Source: Oscillospiraceae bacterium (GTDB lineage Bacteria > Bacillota > Clostridia > Oscillospirales > Oscillospiraceae). From it: DNA of 52,129 nucleotides. The stretch's first letter is position 1; each line of letters opens with the position of its first letter. The notes under the pieces were generated by a model that saw nothing but the letters and a program-made list of their open reading frames with translations, did not search any database and was not told the origin of the DNA. Below are positions 16,424-25,101 of this stretch, piece by piece. The stretch spans positions 1 to 52,129 of the forward strand of contig JAETSB010000012.1 of assembly GCA_021769865.1 (NCBI GenBank), read 5' to 3'. Position numbers and translations under genes: made by a program.

Positions 16424-17446
16424 ATGGCGGTAACGTCTCAGCAGATTGCCGAGTTGGCGGGGGTGTCCCGGGGGACGGTGGACCGTGCCCTTCACAACCG
16501 GGGCCGGGTGAATCCGGAGGTGGCGGCCCGCATCCAAAAGATCGCGGAGGAGCTGGGCTACCGTCCCAACTCCATCGGGCAGGCCCTGGTCCGAGCCAAG
16601 CAGGGCCTGCGGCTGGGGGCCATCCTCCAGTCGGCGGAAACGCCCACCATGGAGGACGTAGCCGCCGGGGCCCGGCAGACCGCGGAGGAGCTTCGGAACT
16701 CCGGCGTGGAGGTGGAGATTCGGGAGATCCAGGGCCGGGACACCGCCAAGGTCCTCCGTCAGATCGACGAGCTGCTGGAGTGGGGCGCCGGCGGCCTGGC
16801 CATCGCCTCCAACAACACCCCGGACCTGGTCCGGCGCATCGACCTGCTCCACCAGCAGGGCGTCCCGGTGGTGACCCTCAACACCGACGCGCCGGACAGC
16901 AGGCGGCTTTGCTTCGTGGGCATGGACAGCTACCGGGCGGGACAGACGGCGGCGGGCCTGGTCCGGCAGATGCTGCCAAGCGGCGGCCTGGTCCTCCCCA
17001 TCGCCGGGCATGTCAACAACGGGGCCCATTACAGCCGCCTCCGGGGTTTCCTGGACACGTTGAAAGACGCGGGCGACATTCAGCTCCTCCCCTTCCAGCC
17101 CTGCTTCGACCGGGACGACTACGCCCATGAGATCACCCAGCACACCCTCCGGGAGTATCCCTCCCTGTCCTGCGTCTACATCACCTCCAACGGCCAGCGG
17201 GGCGTCTGCCGGGCCGTCGAGGACGAGCGGCGGAAGGGCCGGGTCCGGGTGGTGGCCTACGACCTGAACGAGCCGAACCGGAAGCTGCTGCAAAGCGGGG
17301 ATCTGACCTTTGTCCTGGACCAGGTGGCCCTGGCCCAGGGCCGCCAGCCCCTGCAGATTCTCTATCACTACCTGTTGAACGGGACGCCGCCGGAGAGGGA
17401 GCTCCTCTATACGGACATCCTGATCCGCACAAAATACAACATCTGA
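16424..17446 (+). CDS. LacI-family transcriptional regulator with ribose/inositol-type sensor domain
   Basis: 340 residues when started at the ATG at 16424, which follows GGAGG (16411-16415) and the promoter at 16361-16390; the longer open frame upstream lies before the transcription start. Residues 1-50 are a LacI helix-turn-helix (QQIAELAGVSRGTVDRALHN, then GRVNPEVAARIQKIAEELGY). The rest is a periplasmic-binding-protein type sensor (Peripla_BP_4 class): GAILQSAETPTMEDVAAG and GLAIASNNTPDLVRRI. It is divergent from the iolG/SSS genes, so it probably represses them until a cyclitol or derivative binds. The ROK-AGE genes 150 bp downstream on the same strand are a second possible target. Confidence 0.9.
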   Translation: MAVTSQQIAELAGVSRGTVDRALHNRGRVNPEVAARIQKIAEELGYRPNSIGQALVRAKQGLRLGAILQSAETPTMEDVAAGARQTAEELRNSGVEVEIREIQGRDTAKVLRQIDELLEWGAGGLAIASNNTPDLVRRIDLLHQQGVPVVTLNTDAPDSRRLCFVGMDSYRAGQTAAGLVRQMLPSGGLVLPIAGHVNNGAHYSRLRGFLDTLKDAGDIQLLPFQPCFDRDDYAHEITQHTLREYPSLSCVYITSNGQRGVCRAVEDERRKGRVRVVAYDLNEPNRKLLQSGDLTFVLDQVALAQGRQPLQILYHYLLNGTPPERELLYTDILIRTKYNI

Positions 17447-17485
17447 GCCCCGGCAAAGTGTACGACGGGAGACCATTTCCAGGGA

Positions 17486-17514
17486 TTGAAAATTGGATAA
17501 ATTTGTGATATCAT
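17486..17514 (+). promoter_or_regulatory. Promoter of the ROK-AGE-RpiR operon
   Basis: TTGAAA (17486-17491), 17 bases, TATCAT (17509-17514), 80 bp before the ROK start codon. Confidence 0.65.
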
Positions 17515-17594
17515 GAAATTGCTGCCCTGGCAAGACAGCGCCCGGCGGCGCCCGCAGCTCAAACGACTGGATAATTGGATAAAGGAGAATCGTT

Positions 17595-18974
17595 ATGGAT
17601 CGTTTTGGCATCAATGTGACGCTCAAGCACACGCCTTCCTTAGACCCGGACTTTATCCCCCTCATGCGGTTCAACCGCGCCTTCCTGGCCACGGCGAAAA
17701 AGCCGGTAGGCATTGCCGTGGAGCGGGCGGACGGCCAGATGGCCTCCTGCCGGACCTTCATCCACGGCACGCCGGAGATGAAGGAGGCCGACTGCTACTA
17801 CATTGAGCGGCTGGTGAAGACCATCCTCTGGATGAAGGGCGGCTTCAAGGTCTATGTCAGCGGCGACGAGGGAATTTACGAATACCTGAAATCCGTCTAC
17901 TGCGCCGGGGGCCAGCAGGAATTCGACTGGGACTACATGGCGGGCGTCTTTGAGCATCCCTTCGAGATCGTGCTGGTGGACGAGATCCCCGCCGCCAAGG
18001 ACGACCCCAAGGCCATCGGCGGCCACATGGAGGGCTGCCGCATCGGCTTCGACGCTGGCGGAAGCGACCGGAAGGTCTCCGCCGTCATCGACGGCGAGAC
18101 GGTCTACTCCGAGGAGGTGGTCTGGTTCCCCAAGACCAACTCCGACCCGGACTACCATTACGACGGCATTGTCTCCGCCCTGAAATCCGCCGCGGAGCAC
18201 ATGCCCCGGGTGGATGCGGTGGGCGTCAGCTCCGCCGGCGTGTTCATCAACAACCGGACCATGAACGCCTCCCTGTTTCTCAAGGTCCCCAAGGAGCTCT
18301 ACGACAAAAAGGTCAAGGACATCTACATCCGGGCCATTCACGACACCTTCGGCGATGTGCCCTACTGCGTCATCAACGACGGCGACGTCTCCGCCCTGGC
18401 GGGGGCCATGAGCCTCAGCGACAACAGCGTTTTAGGAATCGCCATGGGCACCAGCGAGGCGGTGGGGTATGTAGACGAGGAGGGCCGGATCACCGGCTGG
18501 CTCAACGAGCTGGCCTTCGTCCCCGTGGACGCCCAGCCCGACGCCATGCGGGACGAGTGGAGCGGCGACATCGGCTGCGGCGTGAAGTACTTCTCCCAGG
18601 ACGGCGTCATCAAGCTGGCCCCCCGGGCGGGCATTGAGCTGGACGAGAGCGCCTCCCCCGCCGAGAAGCTGAAGGCCGTCCAGAAACTGATGGCGGAGGA
18701 CGACCCCCGGGCCGCCAAGGTCTACGAGTCCATCGGCGTGTACCTGGGCCACACCCTGGCCTATTACTTTGACCTGTACGGCTGCCGCCACGTGCTGCTG
18801 CTGGGCCGGGTTATGAGCGGCAAGGGCGGTGACCTGATCCTGGATACCGCCAAGAAGGTACTGGCGGACGAATACCCGGAGCTGACCGGGAAGATCGTCC
18901 CCGAGCTGCCGGATGAAAAGTTCCGCCGGGTGGGCCAGTCCATGGCCGCCGCCAGCCTGCCGGAGAGCAAATAA
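17595..18974 (+). CDS. ROK-fold protein with about 145-residue N-terminal extension, zinc motif absent
   Basis: 459 residues. Residues about 148-440 have ROK features: phosphate-binding motif RIGFDAGGSDRK (149-160), VDAVGVSSAGVF (206-217), catalytic-Asp motif VINDGDVSALAGA (Asp262) and GIAMGTSEAVGYVD (281-294). The canonical ROK zinc motif (GHxxx...CxCGxxGCxE) is missing; only a single Cys remains near SGDIGCGVKYF. The first 145 residues are of no family I recognise and include FHGTPEM-like and VYVSGDEGIYEYL segments. ROK proteins are sugar kinases or repressors; there is no helix-turn-helix here, so a kinase or a kinase-derived sensor is likelier. It leads the operon before an AGE epimerase, compatible with a 2-epimerised sugar as substrate. 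RBS AAGGAG. Confidence 0.72.
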   Translation: MDRFGINVTLKHTPSLDPDFIPLMRFNRAFLATAKKPVGIAVERADGQMASCRTFIHGTPEMKEADCYYIERLVKTILWMKGGFKVYVSGDEGIYEYLKSVYCAGGQQEFDWDYMAGVFEHPFEIVLVDEIPAAKDDPKAIGGHMEGCRIGFDAGGSDRKVSAVIDGETVYSEEVVWFPKTNSDPDYHYDGIVSALKSAAEHMPRVDAVGVSSAGVFINNRTMNASLFLKVPKELYDKKVKDIYIRAIHDTFGDVPYCVINDGDVSALAGAMSLSDNSVLGIAMGTSEAVGYVDEEGRITGWLNELAFVPVDAQPDAMRDEWSGDIGCGVKYFSQDGVIKLAPRAGIELDESASPAEKLKAVQKLMAEDDPRAAKVYESIGVYLGHTLAYYFDLYGCRHVLLLGRVMSGKGGDLILDTAKKVLADEYPELTGKIVPELPDEKFRRVGQSMAAASLPESK

Positions 18975-18991
18975 GGGCTGGAGTTCCCTGC

Positions 18992-19026
18992 GGAAATGGC
19001 CTGACCAGGGGTCAGGCCCCACAAAG
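18992..19026. repeat. Intergenic palindromic repeat, copy A
   Basis: GGCCTGACC-AGG-GGTCAGGCC followed by CCACAAAG. A second copy with the same flanks (AATGGCCTGACC, then GGGTCAGGCCCCACAAAG) is at 23137-23172. The perfect 9-bp stem is GC-rich. It sits in the gap between the ROK and AGE genes. Confidence 0.8.
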
Positions 19027-19031
19027 AACTC

Positions 19032-19058
19032 AATGCTCCCGAACAAGCCGGGAGCATT
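19032..19058 (+). terminator. Hairpin before the AGE gene (attenuator-like)
   Basis: AATGCTCCCG-aacaagc-CGGGAGCATT, a perfect 10-bp stem with a 7-base loop ending 17 bp before the AGE start codon. No T-run follows, so partial termination or RNA protection is more likely than a full stop. Confidence 0.45.
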
Positions 19059-19075
19059 CAGAAAAGAGGAATACT

Positions 19076-20278
19076 ATGGATCGGCAAAAACTGCTGGAGG
19101 CCCGGACCTGGGTCCGGGGGGAGCTGGAGCGCTCCGCCGCCTTTTGGCTGGAGCATGGAATGGACAAGGAGCACGGCGGCGTCTACACCTGCCTGGACCG
19201 GAAGGGCGAGATCTACTCCACCGACAAGAGCGTGTGGATGCAGGGCCGCTGCGGCTGGATCTTTGCGTTTTTGTGCCACAGTTACGGCGTAAAGCAGGAG
19301 TGGCTGGACGCGTCGAAAAGCTGCCTGGACTTCATGGAGAAGTACTGCTTCAACCATGAGCACGGCGACCGGATGTATTTCACCGTCACGGCGGAGGGCC
19401 AGCCCCTGCGCCAGCGGCGCTATTACTTCTCCGAGGCCTTCTGCGCCATCGCCAACGCCGAGTACTACGGCGTGACGGGAGACAGGGCGCGGCTGGAGCG
19501 GGCCCGTCAGTGCTATGACCTGTACTGGGACCTGAGCCGGGGGAAGCCGGACCCCGTGGGCATGGGCCCCAAGACCATCCCCGAAACCCGGGCAGGCCGT
19601 GCCTTCGGCACTCCCATGATTATCCTGAACGTCACCGGTGTGCTGCTGCGGACGGACCCGGAGCGGAAGGCCCTCTATGAGGAGCGGGCCCAGCAGTGCG
19701 TGGACGACATCTTCCGTTACCACGTGAAGCCGGAGCTGAAATGCACCCTGGAGAACGTGGACGTGGACGGCACGCCGCGGCTCTACTACACCGAGGGCCG
19801 CACCGTTAACCCCGGGCACGACATCGAGGGCGTGTGGTTCCTGCTGGAGCACGCCCAGCGGACCGGGGACAAGTCCCTGATCCATAAGGCGGCGGAGATG
19901 TTCGACTGGGCCATCGCCGCCGGATGGGACGACGAATACGGCGGCCTTTTGTACTTCACCGACTGCCTGGGAAAGCCCCCGGAGGCGTACGAGCACGACA
20001 TGAAGCTCTGGTGGCCCCACAATGAAATTCTGATCTCCTCCATGATGCTCTACCGGGACACGAAGGATGAAAAATACCTGGACTGGTTCTACAAGTGCCT
20101 GGACTACTGCAAGGCTCACTTCGCCGACCCCGAGTACGGCGAGTGGTACGGCTATCTCCGCCGGGACGGCCTGCCCACAGAGCCCAGCACCAAGGGCAGC
20201 ACCTTCAAGGGGCCCTTCCACCTGCCCCGCAGCATGATCCTGGTGGACAAGACGATTGGCGAGATTTTAGGAGAGTAA
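19076..20278 (+). CDS. N-acylglucosamine 2-epimerase (AGE) family protein
   Basis: 400 residues with the (alpha/alpha)6-barrel AGE signature. Key residues are His248 in RTVNPGHDIEGVWFLLEHA and His382 in FKGPFHLPRS, which correspond to the two catalytic histidines of AGE enzymes. LWWPHNEILIS (His314) and HGGVYTCLDRKG are also family-typical. Enzymes of this fold interconvert GlcNAc/ManNAc, glucose/mannose ends of cellobiose, or aldose/ketose pairs (YihS type). With a ROK-like protein and an RpiR regulator, an amino sugar or aldohexose is plausible. RBS AGAGGA before the ATG. Confidence 0.9.
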   Translation: MDRQKLLEARTWVRGELERSAAFWLEHGMDKEHGGVYTCLDRKGEIYSTDKSVWMQGRCGWIFAFLCHSYGVKQEWLDASKSCLDFMEKYCFNHEHGDRMYFTVTAEGQPLRQRRYYFSEAFCAIANAEYYGVTGDRARLERARQCYDLYWDLSRGKPDPVGMGPKTIPETRAGRAFGTPMIILNVTGVLLRTDPERKALYEERAQQCVDDIFRYHVKPELKCTLENVDVDGTPRLYYTEGRTVNPGHDIEGVWFLLEHAQRTGDKSLIHKAAEMFDWAIAAGWDDEYGGLLYFTDCLGKPPEAYEHDMKLWWPHNEILISSMMLYRDTKDEKYLDWFYKCLDYCKAHFADPEYGEWYGYLRRDGLPTEPSTKGSTFKGPFHLPRSMILVDKTIGEILGE

Positions 20279-20302
20279 ACGCGGACGGCAAAGGAGACGC
20301 GG

Positions 20303-21157
20303 ATGGGCAAGGATATCATCGCGCTGATGCTCCAGGAGTACGGGCGCTTCACCCGGGCGGAGCGGAAGATCGCCGACTACGTGCTGGAGCACCAGGAGGA
20401 GACCCAATATATCAGCATCACCGACCTGAGCGCCCGGTGCGGCGTGGCGGTGTCCACCGTGTCCCTGTTCTGCCGGAAGCTGAAGCTGGCGGGCTTCAAC
20501 GACTTTAAATTGGAGCTGGCCCGGGCGGCGCTGCCCGCCCGGGCGGCCCTCAGCGAGCCGGGAAGCGAGATCACGGCGGGAGACTCCGCCGCCTCCGTCA
20601 TGGGCAAGGTGCTCTCCGCCGCGCAGGACACGCTGAACAATGCCTATCACATGCTCTCGGAGCGGGAGGTCACCCGGGCGGCGGACCTGCTGTGCCGGGC
20701 GGGCCAGGTGGTCTGCCTGGGGCAGGGGAACCACGCGGCGGTGGCCCTGGCGGCCTGGGCCCAGTTTTCCACCACCTCCCCGAAGTTCAAGACCATTCAG
20801 GACTCCCACATGCAGACGGTGGTCCTGTCCACCCTCTCGGAGGGGGACGCGGTGCTCTACTTTTCCTACTCCGGCGCCACCCACGAGCTGCTGGAGGCGG
20901 TGGAGGTCATCCGGGCCCGGAAAGCGAGACTGATTCTGGTGACCCGCTACTCCAACTCCCCCGCCAGCGCCTACGCCGACGCGGTGCTGCTCTGCGGGCC
21001 CAACGAGCAGCCCTTCCAGTTCGGTTCCACCTCCGCTCTGATGGCCCAGCTCTACGCGGTGGAGGTGCTGCTCAGTGAGTTCGTCCGCCGGGACCCGGAG
21101 GAGGCGGAGCGGAACCGCCAGTCCGTAGGCAAGGCGCTGACGCAAAAGTGTATCTGA
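20303..21157 (+). CDS. RpiR/MurR-family transcriptional regulator (HTH + SIS)
   Basis: 284 residues. Residues about 1-75 form the RpiR helix-turn-helix (FTRAERKIADYVLEHQEE, then ITDLSARCGVAVSTVSLFCR). Residues about 105-260 are a SIS phosphosugar-binding domain (VVCLGQGNHAAVALAAW, FSYSGATHELLEAVEVIRAR). These regulators sense phosphosugars. It starts 24 bp after the AGE gene with GGAG before the ATG, so it likely controls the ROK-AGE operon. Confidence 0.93.
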   Translation: MGKDIIALMLQEYGRFTRAERKIADYVLEHQEETQYISITDLSARCGVAVSTVSLFCRKLKLAGFNDFKLELARAALPARAALSEPGSEITAGDSAASVMGKVLSAAQDTLNNAYHMLSEREVTRAADLLCRAGQVVCLGQGNHAAVALAAWAQFSTTSPKFKTIQDSHMQTVVLSTLSEGDAVLYFSYSGATHELLEAVEVIRARKARLILVTRYSNSPASAYADAVLLCGPNEQPFQFGSTSALMAQLYAVEVLLSEFVRRDPEEAERNRQSVGKALTQKCI

Positions 21158-21172
21158 CAGGAGGACGGGCGT

Positions 21173-21799
21173 TTGGGCGAGTTCTTCAATCCGGAAAAGG
21201 GCATCTGGGTCTGGCTGAGCACGCTGGTGGATGTCTGCGGGCTGTCCATCTTCTGGGCGTGCCTCTGCCTGCCGGTGGTCACCATCGGCCCGGCCACGGC
21301 GGCGCTGTACTACACGGTGGTCAAGTGCGTCCGGGGCCGGGAGAGCGGGGCCTTCGGGTATTTCTTCCGCTCCTTCCTGCAAAATTTTAAGGTGGGGCTG
21401 CTGGCGGGGCTCATCGCGATCCCCCTGGCCCTGCTGCTGTTCGGGGGGCATTCCATTGTCCGCTGGTACGGCACCCGTTGGGGCGGCGGGGCCTACGTGC
21501 TGTATGTGGCCTACTACTTCGCCCTCATCCTCCCGGCGGGGGTGCTGTGCTGGCTGTTCCCCCTGTTGGGGCGGTTTGACTACGGCGTGGGCGAGTTGTT
21601 TCGCACGGCCTTTCAGTTGACCATCGCCCATTTGCCCAGTACCGTCGTGGTGGTGCTGCTGACGGCCCAGACCGCCGTGTTCTGCATCGAGAAGTGGTGG
21701 CCGGTGGTGTTTATGCCCGTCGTCGCCGTCCTGTTGGTCTCCCTGTTTTTTGAGCGAATCTTCCAGCTCCACACTCCGGAGCCGCCTGAGGAGGAGTAA
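21173..21799 (+). CDS. YesL/DUF624-family membrane protein
   Basis: 208 residues, four to five hydrophobic helices. It begins FFNPEKGIWVWLSTLVDVCG and has LCLPVVTIGPATAALYYTVV, typical of DUF624 (YesL). The function is unknown; the family is commonly next to carbohydrate transport and regulator genes. The start codon is TTG at 21173-21175, after AGGAGG. It is the last gene of its operon and is followed by the terminator at 21843-21873. Confidence 0.85.
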   Translation: MGEFFNPEKGIWVWLSTLVDVCGLSIFWACLCLPVVTIGPATAALYYTVVKCVRGRESGAFGYFFRSFLQNFKVGLLAGLIAIPLALLLFGGHSIVRWYGTRWGGGAYVLYVAYYFALILPAGVLCWLFPLLGRFDYGVGELFRTAFQLTIAHLPSTVVVVLLTAQTAVFCIEKWWPVVFMPVVAVLLVSLFFERIFQLHTPEPPEEE

Positions 21800-21842
21800 C
21801 CCTTCTCCCACGCTCGGGGAAGGCGCTTGAATAAAGGTATAA

Positions 21843-21873
21843 AAAACCGCCCGGCATATTGCCGGGCGGTTTT
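21843..21873. terminator. Bidirectional terminator between converging genes
   Basis: AAAACCGCCCGGC-atatt-GCCGGGCGGTTTT: 13-bp stem, 5-base loop, with A and T runs at the two ends so it works on both strands. It lies between the DUF624 stop (21799) and the iron-dehydrogenase stop (21891). Confidence 0.9.
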
Positions 21874-21890
21874 CACACGGTCAAAACCGC

Positions 21891-23078
21891 TTAGAAGCAC
21901 TTGCGATAGATGGCTTCCTCGCTCTCGAGATCGAAGGGATAGTAAGCGTTGGTCATGAGGCGCTGCTGGTTGGCCTCCACGCTCTGGGGGAACTTCTTGA
22001 AGTCCTCCTCCGTGAAGCCGCAGTCCCGCAGGGGCCGCAGGGGCAGAATCCGTTGCAGCAGGGCGTTCATCTCGGGGATGGCATCCTTCGCCTCGCAGCC
22101 GAGAATCCCCGCCACCAGATTCTTAAAGCGCATGATCTCCCCGTCGGGGTTATGCTCGTCGTAGTAGTCCATGATGGCGCCGAAGAGCATGTAGTTGCTC
22201 TCGCCGTGAGCCACGTGATAGGTCCCGCCCAGGGGGAAGCTCATGCCGTGGACAGGGCCGCAGCCCGCCTTCAGGAACGCGATGCCCGCGTAGAAGCTGG
22301 CGGTGACGAACTCGTCCAGATACTCGAACCGGGCGTCCTGGCCCTTCTCGTCGATGAGCTTGAAGCCCTTGAGGATCATGTCCATGGCCTTCTCGCTGAA
22401 GAGCTCGGAGGTCATGGTCTTGCGGTGCGGGCTCAGGAAGGATTCCGTGGCGTGGACCAGCGCGTCGATGGCGGAGCAGGCGAAGGGCTTGTAGGGCAGG
22501 GTCTTGATGAGGTCCGGGATCAGGCAGACCTTGTTGGGGATGATGTCGTCACTGACCAGGCCCAGCTTGGTCTCGCCGCCGGTGAGCACGCCGTCTTTTT
22601 CGTCCTTGACAATCGCCACGGAGATGTTGGTGCACTCGGAGCCCGTGCCGCAGGTGGTGGGGATGGCGATGACGTCCTTCTCGTGCTGGACGGGGAAGCG
22701 CTTGAAGTACAGGTTGTGCACCGTGTCCGGGCGCTTGCAGCCCAGCAGCTTGCACAGGTCCATGATGGCGCCGCCGCCCACGGCGATGACCCGGTCATAG
22801 CTCTCGTAGGGAATGGCGTCGTACATGGTCTGGATCATGGCCTCGCTGGGCTCGCCCGCGCCGAACTTCTCCTGGAACACGAACTGGCACTTGAGGCCAA
22901 GGTCCTTCATGAAGGGGGTGTAGATGAACTCGTTGGTCAGCACCACGTCCCGCTCGCCCAGCTTGAACTCCTCCGCCATGGCGGCGAAGGTGTCGAACTT
23001 GTACACGGTGGGGGCGAAGATGATCTCCCGCTTATCGGCCATCAGAGCGGCGGAAAAAGCGTCCATTTTCTGAGCCAT
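21891..23078 (-). CDS. Iron-containing alcohol dehydrogenase, 4-hydroxybutyrate-dehydrogenase type
   Basis: 395 residues of the iron-dependent alcohol dehydrogenase family. It resembles Clostridium kluyveri 4-hydroxybutyrate dehydrogenase from start (PTVYKFDTF) to end. NAD(P) motif VIAVGGGAIMDLCKLL; metal-binding histidines in AIDALVHATES, CGPVHGMSFP and HVAHGESN; IPTTCGTGSECTN near the nucleotide site. The family reduces aldehydes to alcohols or the reverse. It is the last gene after the split transketolase, so the physiological substrate may be an aldehyde made by that enzyme rather than succinate semialdehyde. AAAGGAG before the ATG. Confidence 0.85.
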   Translation of the reverse strand: MAQKMDAFSAALMADKREIIFAPTVYKFDTFAAMAEEFKLGERDVVLTNEFIYTPFMKDLGLKCQFVFQEKFGAGEPSEAMIQTMYDAIPYESYDRVIAVGGGAIMDLCKLLGCKRPDTVHNLYFKRFPVQHEKDVIAIPTTCGTGSECTNISVAIVKDEKDGVLTGGETKLGLVSDDIIPNKVCLIPDLIKTLPYKPFACSAIDALVHATESFLSPHRKTMTSELFSEKAMDMILKGFKLIDEKGQDARFEYLDEFVTASFYAGIAFLKAGCGPVHGMSFPLGGTYHVAHGESNYMLFGAIMDYYDEHNPDGEIMRFKNLVAGILGCEAKDAIPEMNALLQRILPLRPLRDCGFTEEDFKKFPQSVEANQQRLMTNAYYPFDLESEEAIYRKCF

Positions 23079-23136
23079 AATGAATCAGTCTCCTTTATTA
23101 TTTTTTGTACCGTCTACCGGAGTCTGCAAAAACCTG

Positions 23137-23172
23137 GGGAATGGCCTGACCTGGGGGTCAGGCCCCACAAAG
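23137..23172. repeat. Intergenic palindromic repeat, copy B
   Basis: GGCCTGACC-tggg-GGTCAGGCC followed by CCACAAAG, in the 144-bp gap between the transketolase C subunit and the dehydrogenase. It shares about 33 of 35 positions with copy A at 18992-19026 and has the same orientation on the plus strand, though the flanking genes run the other way. Confidence 0.8.
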
Positions 23173-23222
23173 ATGGTGCATACTCCTACTGGCAGATCTC
23201 CACTTTGTAGGATTCACCAAAA

Positions 23223-24194
23223 TTACTTTCTGGAAATCGCCTTTTTGACGGCTTCCACGATGTTGGCCGCCCGCAGGCCGTAGGTGTCCATCAGGAAGTC
23301 CTGGGGGCCCACCTGGCCGAACTGGTCCTGGACGCCCACGAACTCCTGCACCGTCGGGAGGTTCTTCGCCAGGCAGTTGGCGACCACAGAGCCCAGGCCG
23401 CAGCAGGTGTTGTGGTTCTCGGCGGTGACAATCGCCCCAGTCTCTTTGGCGGCCTTCAGCACCAGCTCCTCGTCCAGAGGCTTCCAGGTGAACATGTCGA
23501 TTACCCGGACATTGATCCCCTCGGCCTGGAGAGCCTCATAGGCTTTCAGGCTCTCGTCCACCATGATGCCGGAGGTGATAATCGTCGCCTGGTCTTTCTC
23601 GCTCTCGTGGAGTGTCACGCCCTTGCCGATCTCAAACTCGCTACCCTCGCCGTAGACCTGGACGATGCCCTTGCGGACGAAGCGGGTGAAGCTGACGCCC
23701 TCCACGTTCACGAGGCCCTTCGTGACGCTGGCCAGCTGGTCGTAGTCACAGGGGTCGATGACCGTGGCGGTGGGAATGCTCAGGTACATGGCCGCGTCCT
23801 CCAGCGGCATGTGGGTGCCGCCGTTGAAGGCCGCCGTGACGCCCGCATCGCTGCCCAGCACCCGGACGCTCAGCCCGGCGTAAGCCGCGCTCATGTAAAT
23901 CTGGTCATAGCAGCGGCGGCTGGAGAAGGTACCGAAGGAATGGAAGAAGACCTTCTTCCCCGTAGCGGCCAGGCCCGCGGCCACGCCCGCGGCGTTCCCC
24001 TCGGCGATGCCCGCCTCGAAGGCCCGGTCCGGGTAGTTTTTCATCAGCATCTTCGTGTTGATACAGCCCATCAGGTCGCAGTCCACATAGACGATGCTCT
24101 TGTCCTCGGCCATCAGCTCGTTCAGGGTCAGAGCCAGGCCGTCCCGGCAGGCCCGGGAGTCCTTTTCATGCTTGCCAATCAGTTTCACATTCAT
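23223..24194 (-). CDS. Transketolase, C-terminal subunit
   Basis: 323 residues matching the pyrimidine-binding and C-terminal domains of transketolase. The catalytic Glu is in FEAGIAEGNAAGVAAGLA. HSFGTFSSRRCYDQI and FNGGTHMPLEDAA are typical of split transketolases. It transfers a two-carbon ketol unit with thiamine pyrophosphate together with the N-terminal subunit encoded 15 bp upstream. The start is taken at the ATG at 24192-24194, nine bases after AAGGAGG; an in-frame GTG three codons earlier overlaps that site. Confidence 0.92.
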   Translation of the reverse strand: MNVKLIGKHEKDSRACRDGLALTLNELMAEDKSIVYVDCDLMGCINTKMLMKNYPDRAFEAGIAEGNAAGVAAGLAATGKKVFFHSFGTFSSRRCYDQIYMSAAYAGLSVRVLGSDAGVTAAFNGGTHMPLEDAAMYLSIPTATVIDPCDYDQLASVTKGLVNVEGVSFTRFVRKGIVQVYGEGSEFEIGKGVTLHESEKDQATIITSGIMVDESLKAYEALQAEGINVRVIDMFTWKPLDEELVLKAAKETGAIVTAENHNTCCGLGSVVANCLAKNLPTVQEFVGVQDQFGQVGPQDFLMDTYGLRAANIVEAVKKAISRK

Positions 24195-24209
24195 TTCTCT
24201 CACCCTCCT

Positions 24210-25043
24210 TTAAGCGTTCTTCGCGGCTTCCAGCTCTTTTTCGGACGCCGCGATGGCCTCCAGCCACTGCTCCTCCTTGGGCTGAGAGGAGTGGTCGTGC
24301 TTCGGCTCGGCGAAGGTCGCGCCCTTGCCCTTGCAGGTGTCCAGCACGATGCAGCTGGGCACGCCCTTGGTCTCCTTGGCCTTCTGGATGGCCTCGTAGA
24401 TGGCCTTCACGTCGTGGCCGTCGATCTCCTGGACATGGAGGCCGAAGCCCGCCGCCTTTTTGGCGATGTCCCCGTGGGCCAGGATATCATTGGTGGGGCC
24501 GTCCAACTGATAACCGTTGTTGTCGATAAAGTAGATGATGTTGTCCAGCTTGTGGGCATAGGCGAAGTGGAAGCCCTCCCAGACCTGGCCCTCGTCGGCC
24601 TCGCCGTCGCCGACGACGCAGTAGACATAGCTGTCTCGGCCGTCGATTTTGTTGCCCAGGGCCGCGCCGGTGGCGGTGGACACGCCCTGGCCCAAGGAGC
24701 CGGTGGTCAGGTCCACACCGGGGGTGAGCTTGCGGTCCGTGTGGCTGGGGAACTTCGTTCCCGGCTGATTCAGGGTGTAGGCCTCCTCCATGGGATAGAA
24801 GCCCATCAGGCCGAAGGTGGCGTAGGCCACGGGGCCCGCGTGGCCCTTGGAGAGAACTAACCAGTCGCGGTCCTCCCAGCGGGGGTTCTTGGGGTCATAT
24901 TTCATGACCTCCCCGTACAAAACCGCCATCAGGTCCGCCAGGTCCATCGACCCGCCTACGTGGCCGAAGCCCCGGCTGTGGATCACCTTCAGCGTCTCCA
25001 GACGGATTTCCGCCGCCAGGACTTTCAGCTTTTTCTCATTCAT
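24210..25043 (-). CDS. Transketolase, N-terminal subunit
   Basis: 277 residues. Thiamine-pyrophosphate motif GDGEADEGQVWEGFHFA followed by FIDNNG; substrate-site histidines in SRGFGHVGGS, SKGHAGP and FPSHTDRK. It pairs with the C-terminal subunit encoded downstream. The gene has its own promoter (25102-25131) behind a hairpin that ends the preceding gene. Split transketolases are common in Firmicutes sugar-catabolic operons and may act on non-standard sugars. AGGAAAGGAAG precedes the ATG. Confidence 0.93.
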   Translation of the reverse strand: MNEKKLKVLAAEIRLETLKVIHSRGFGHVGGSMDLADLMAVLYGEVMKYDPKNPRWEDRDWLVLSKGHAGPVAYATFGLMGFYPMEEAYTLNQPGTKFPSHTDRKLTPGVDLTTGSLGQGVSTATGAALGNKIDGRDSYVYCVVGDGEADEGQVWEGFHFAYAHKLDNIIYFIDNNGYQLDGPTNDILAHGDIAKKAAGFGLHVQEIDGHDVKAIYEAIQKAKETKGVPSCIVLDTCKGKGATFAEPKHDHSSQPKEEQWLEAIAASEKELEAAKNA

Positions 25044-25101
25044 GGGGTTCGCTTCCTTTCCTGTTTATTGTTGAATGCTGTGGAGCTTATCCTCGTGGGA
25101 T

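Noticed and set aside
16061..17770. Open frame of 569 codons on the minus strand over the LacI gene
   Set aside because: Antisense to a clear LacI gene with promoter and ribosome site; the translated sequence resembles no protein family.
21891..25043. Assignment of the split transketolase and dehydrogenase to the sulfoquinovose transketolase (sulfo-TK) pathway
   Set aside because: No sulfoquinovosidase, sulfoquinovose isomerase or sulfonate exporter is next to them, and the dehydrogenase resembles 4-hydroxybutyrate dehydrogenase.
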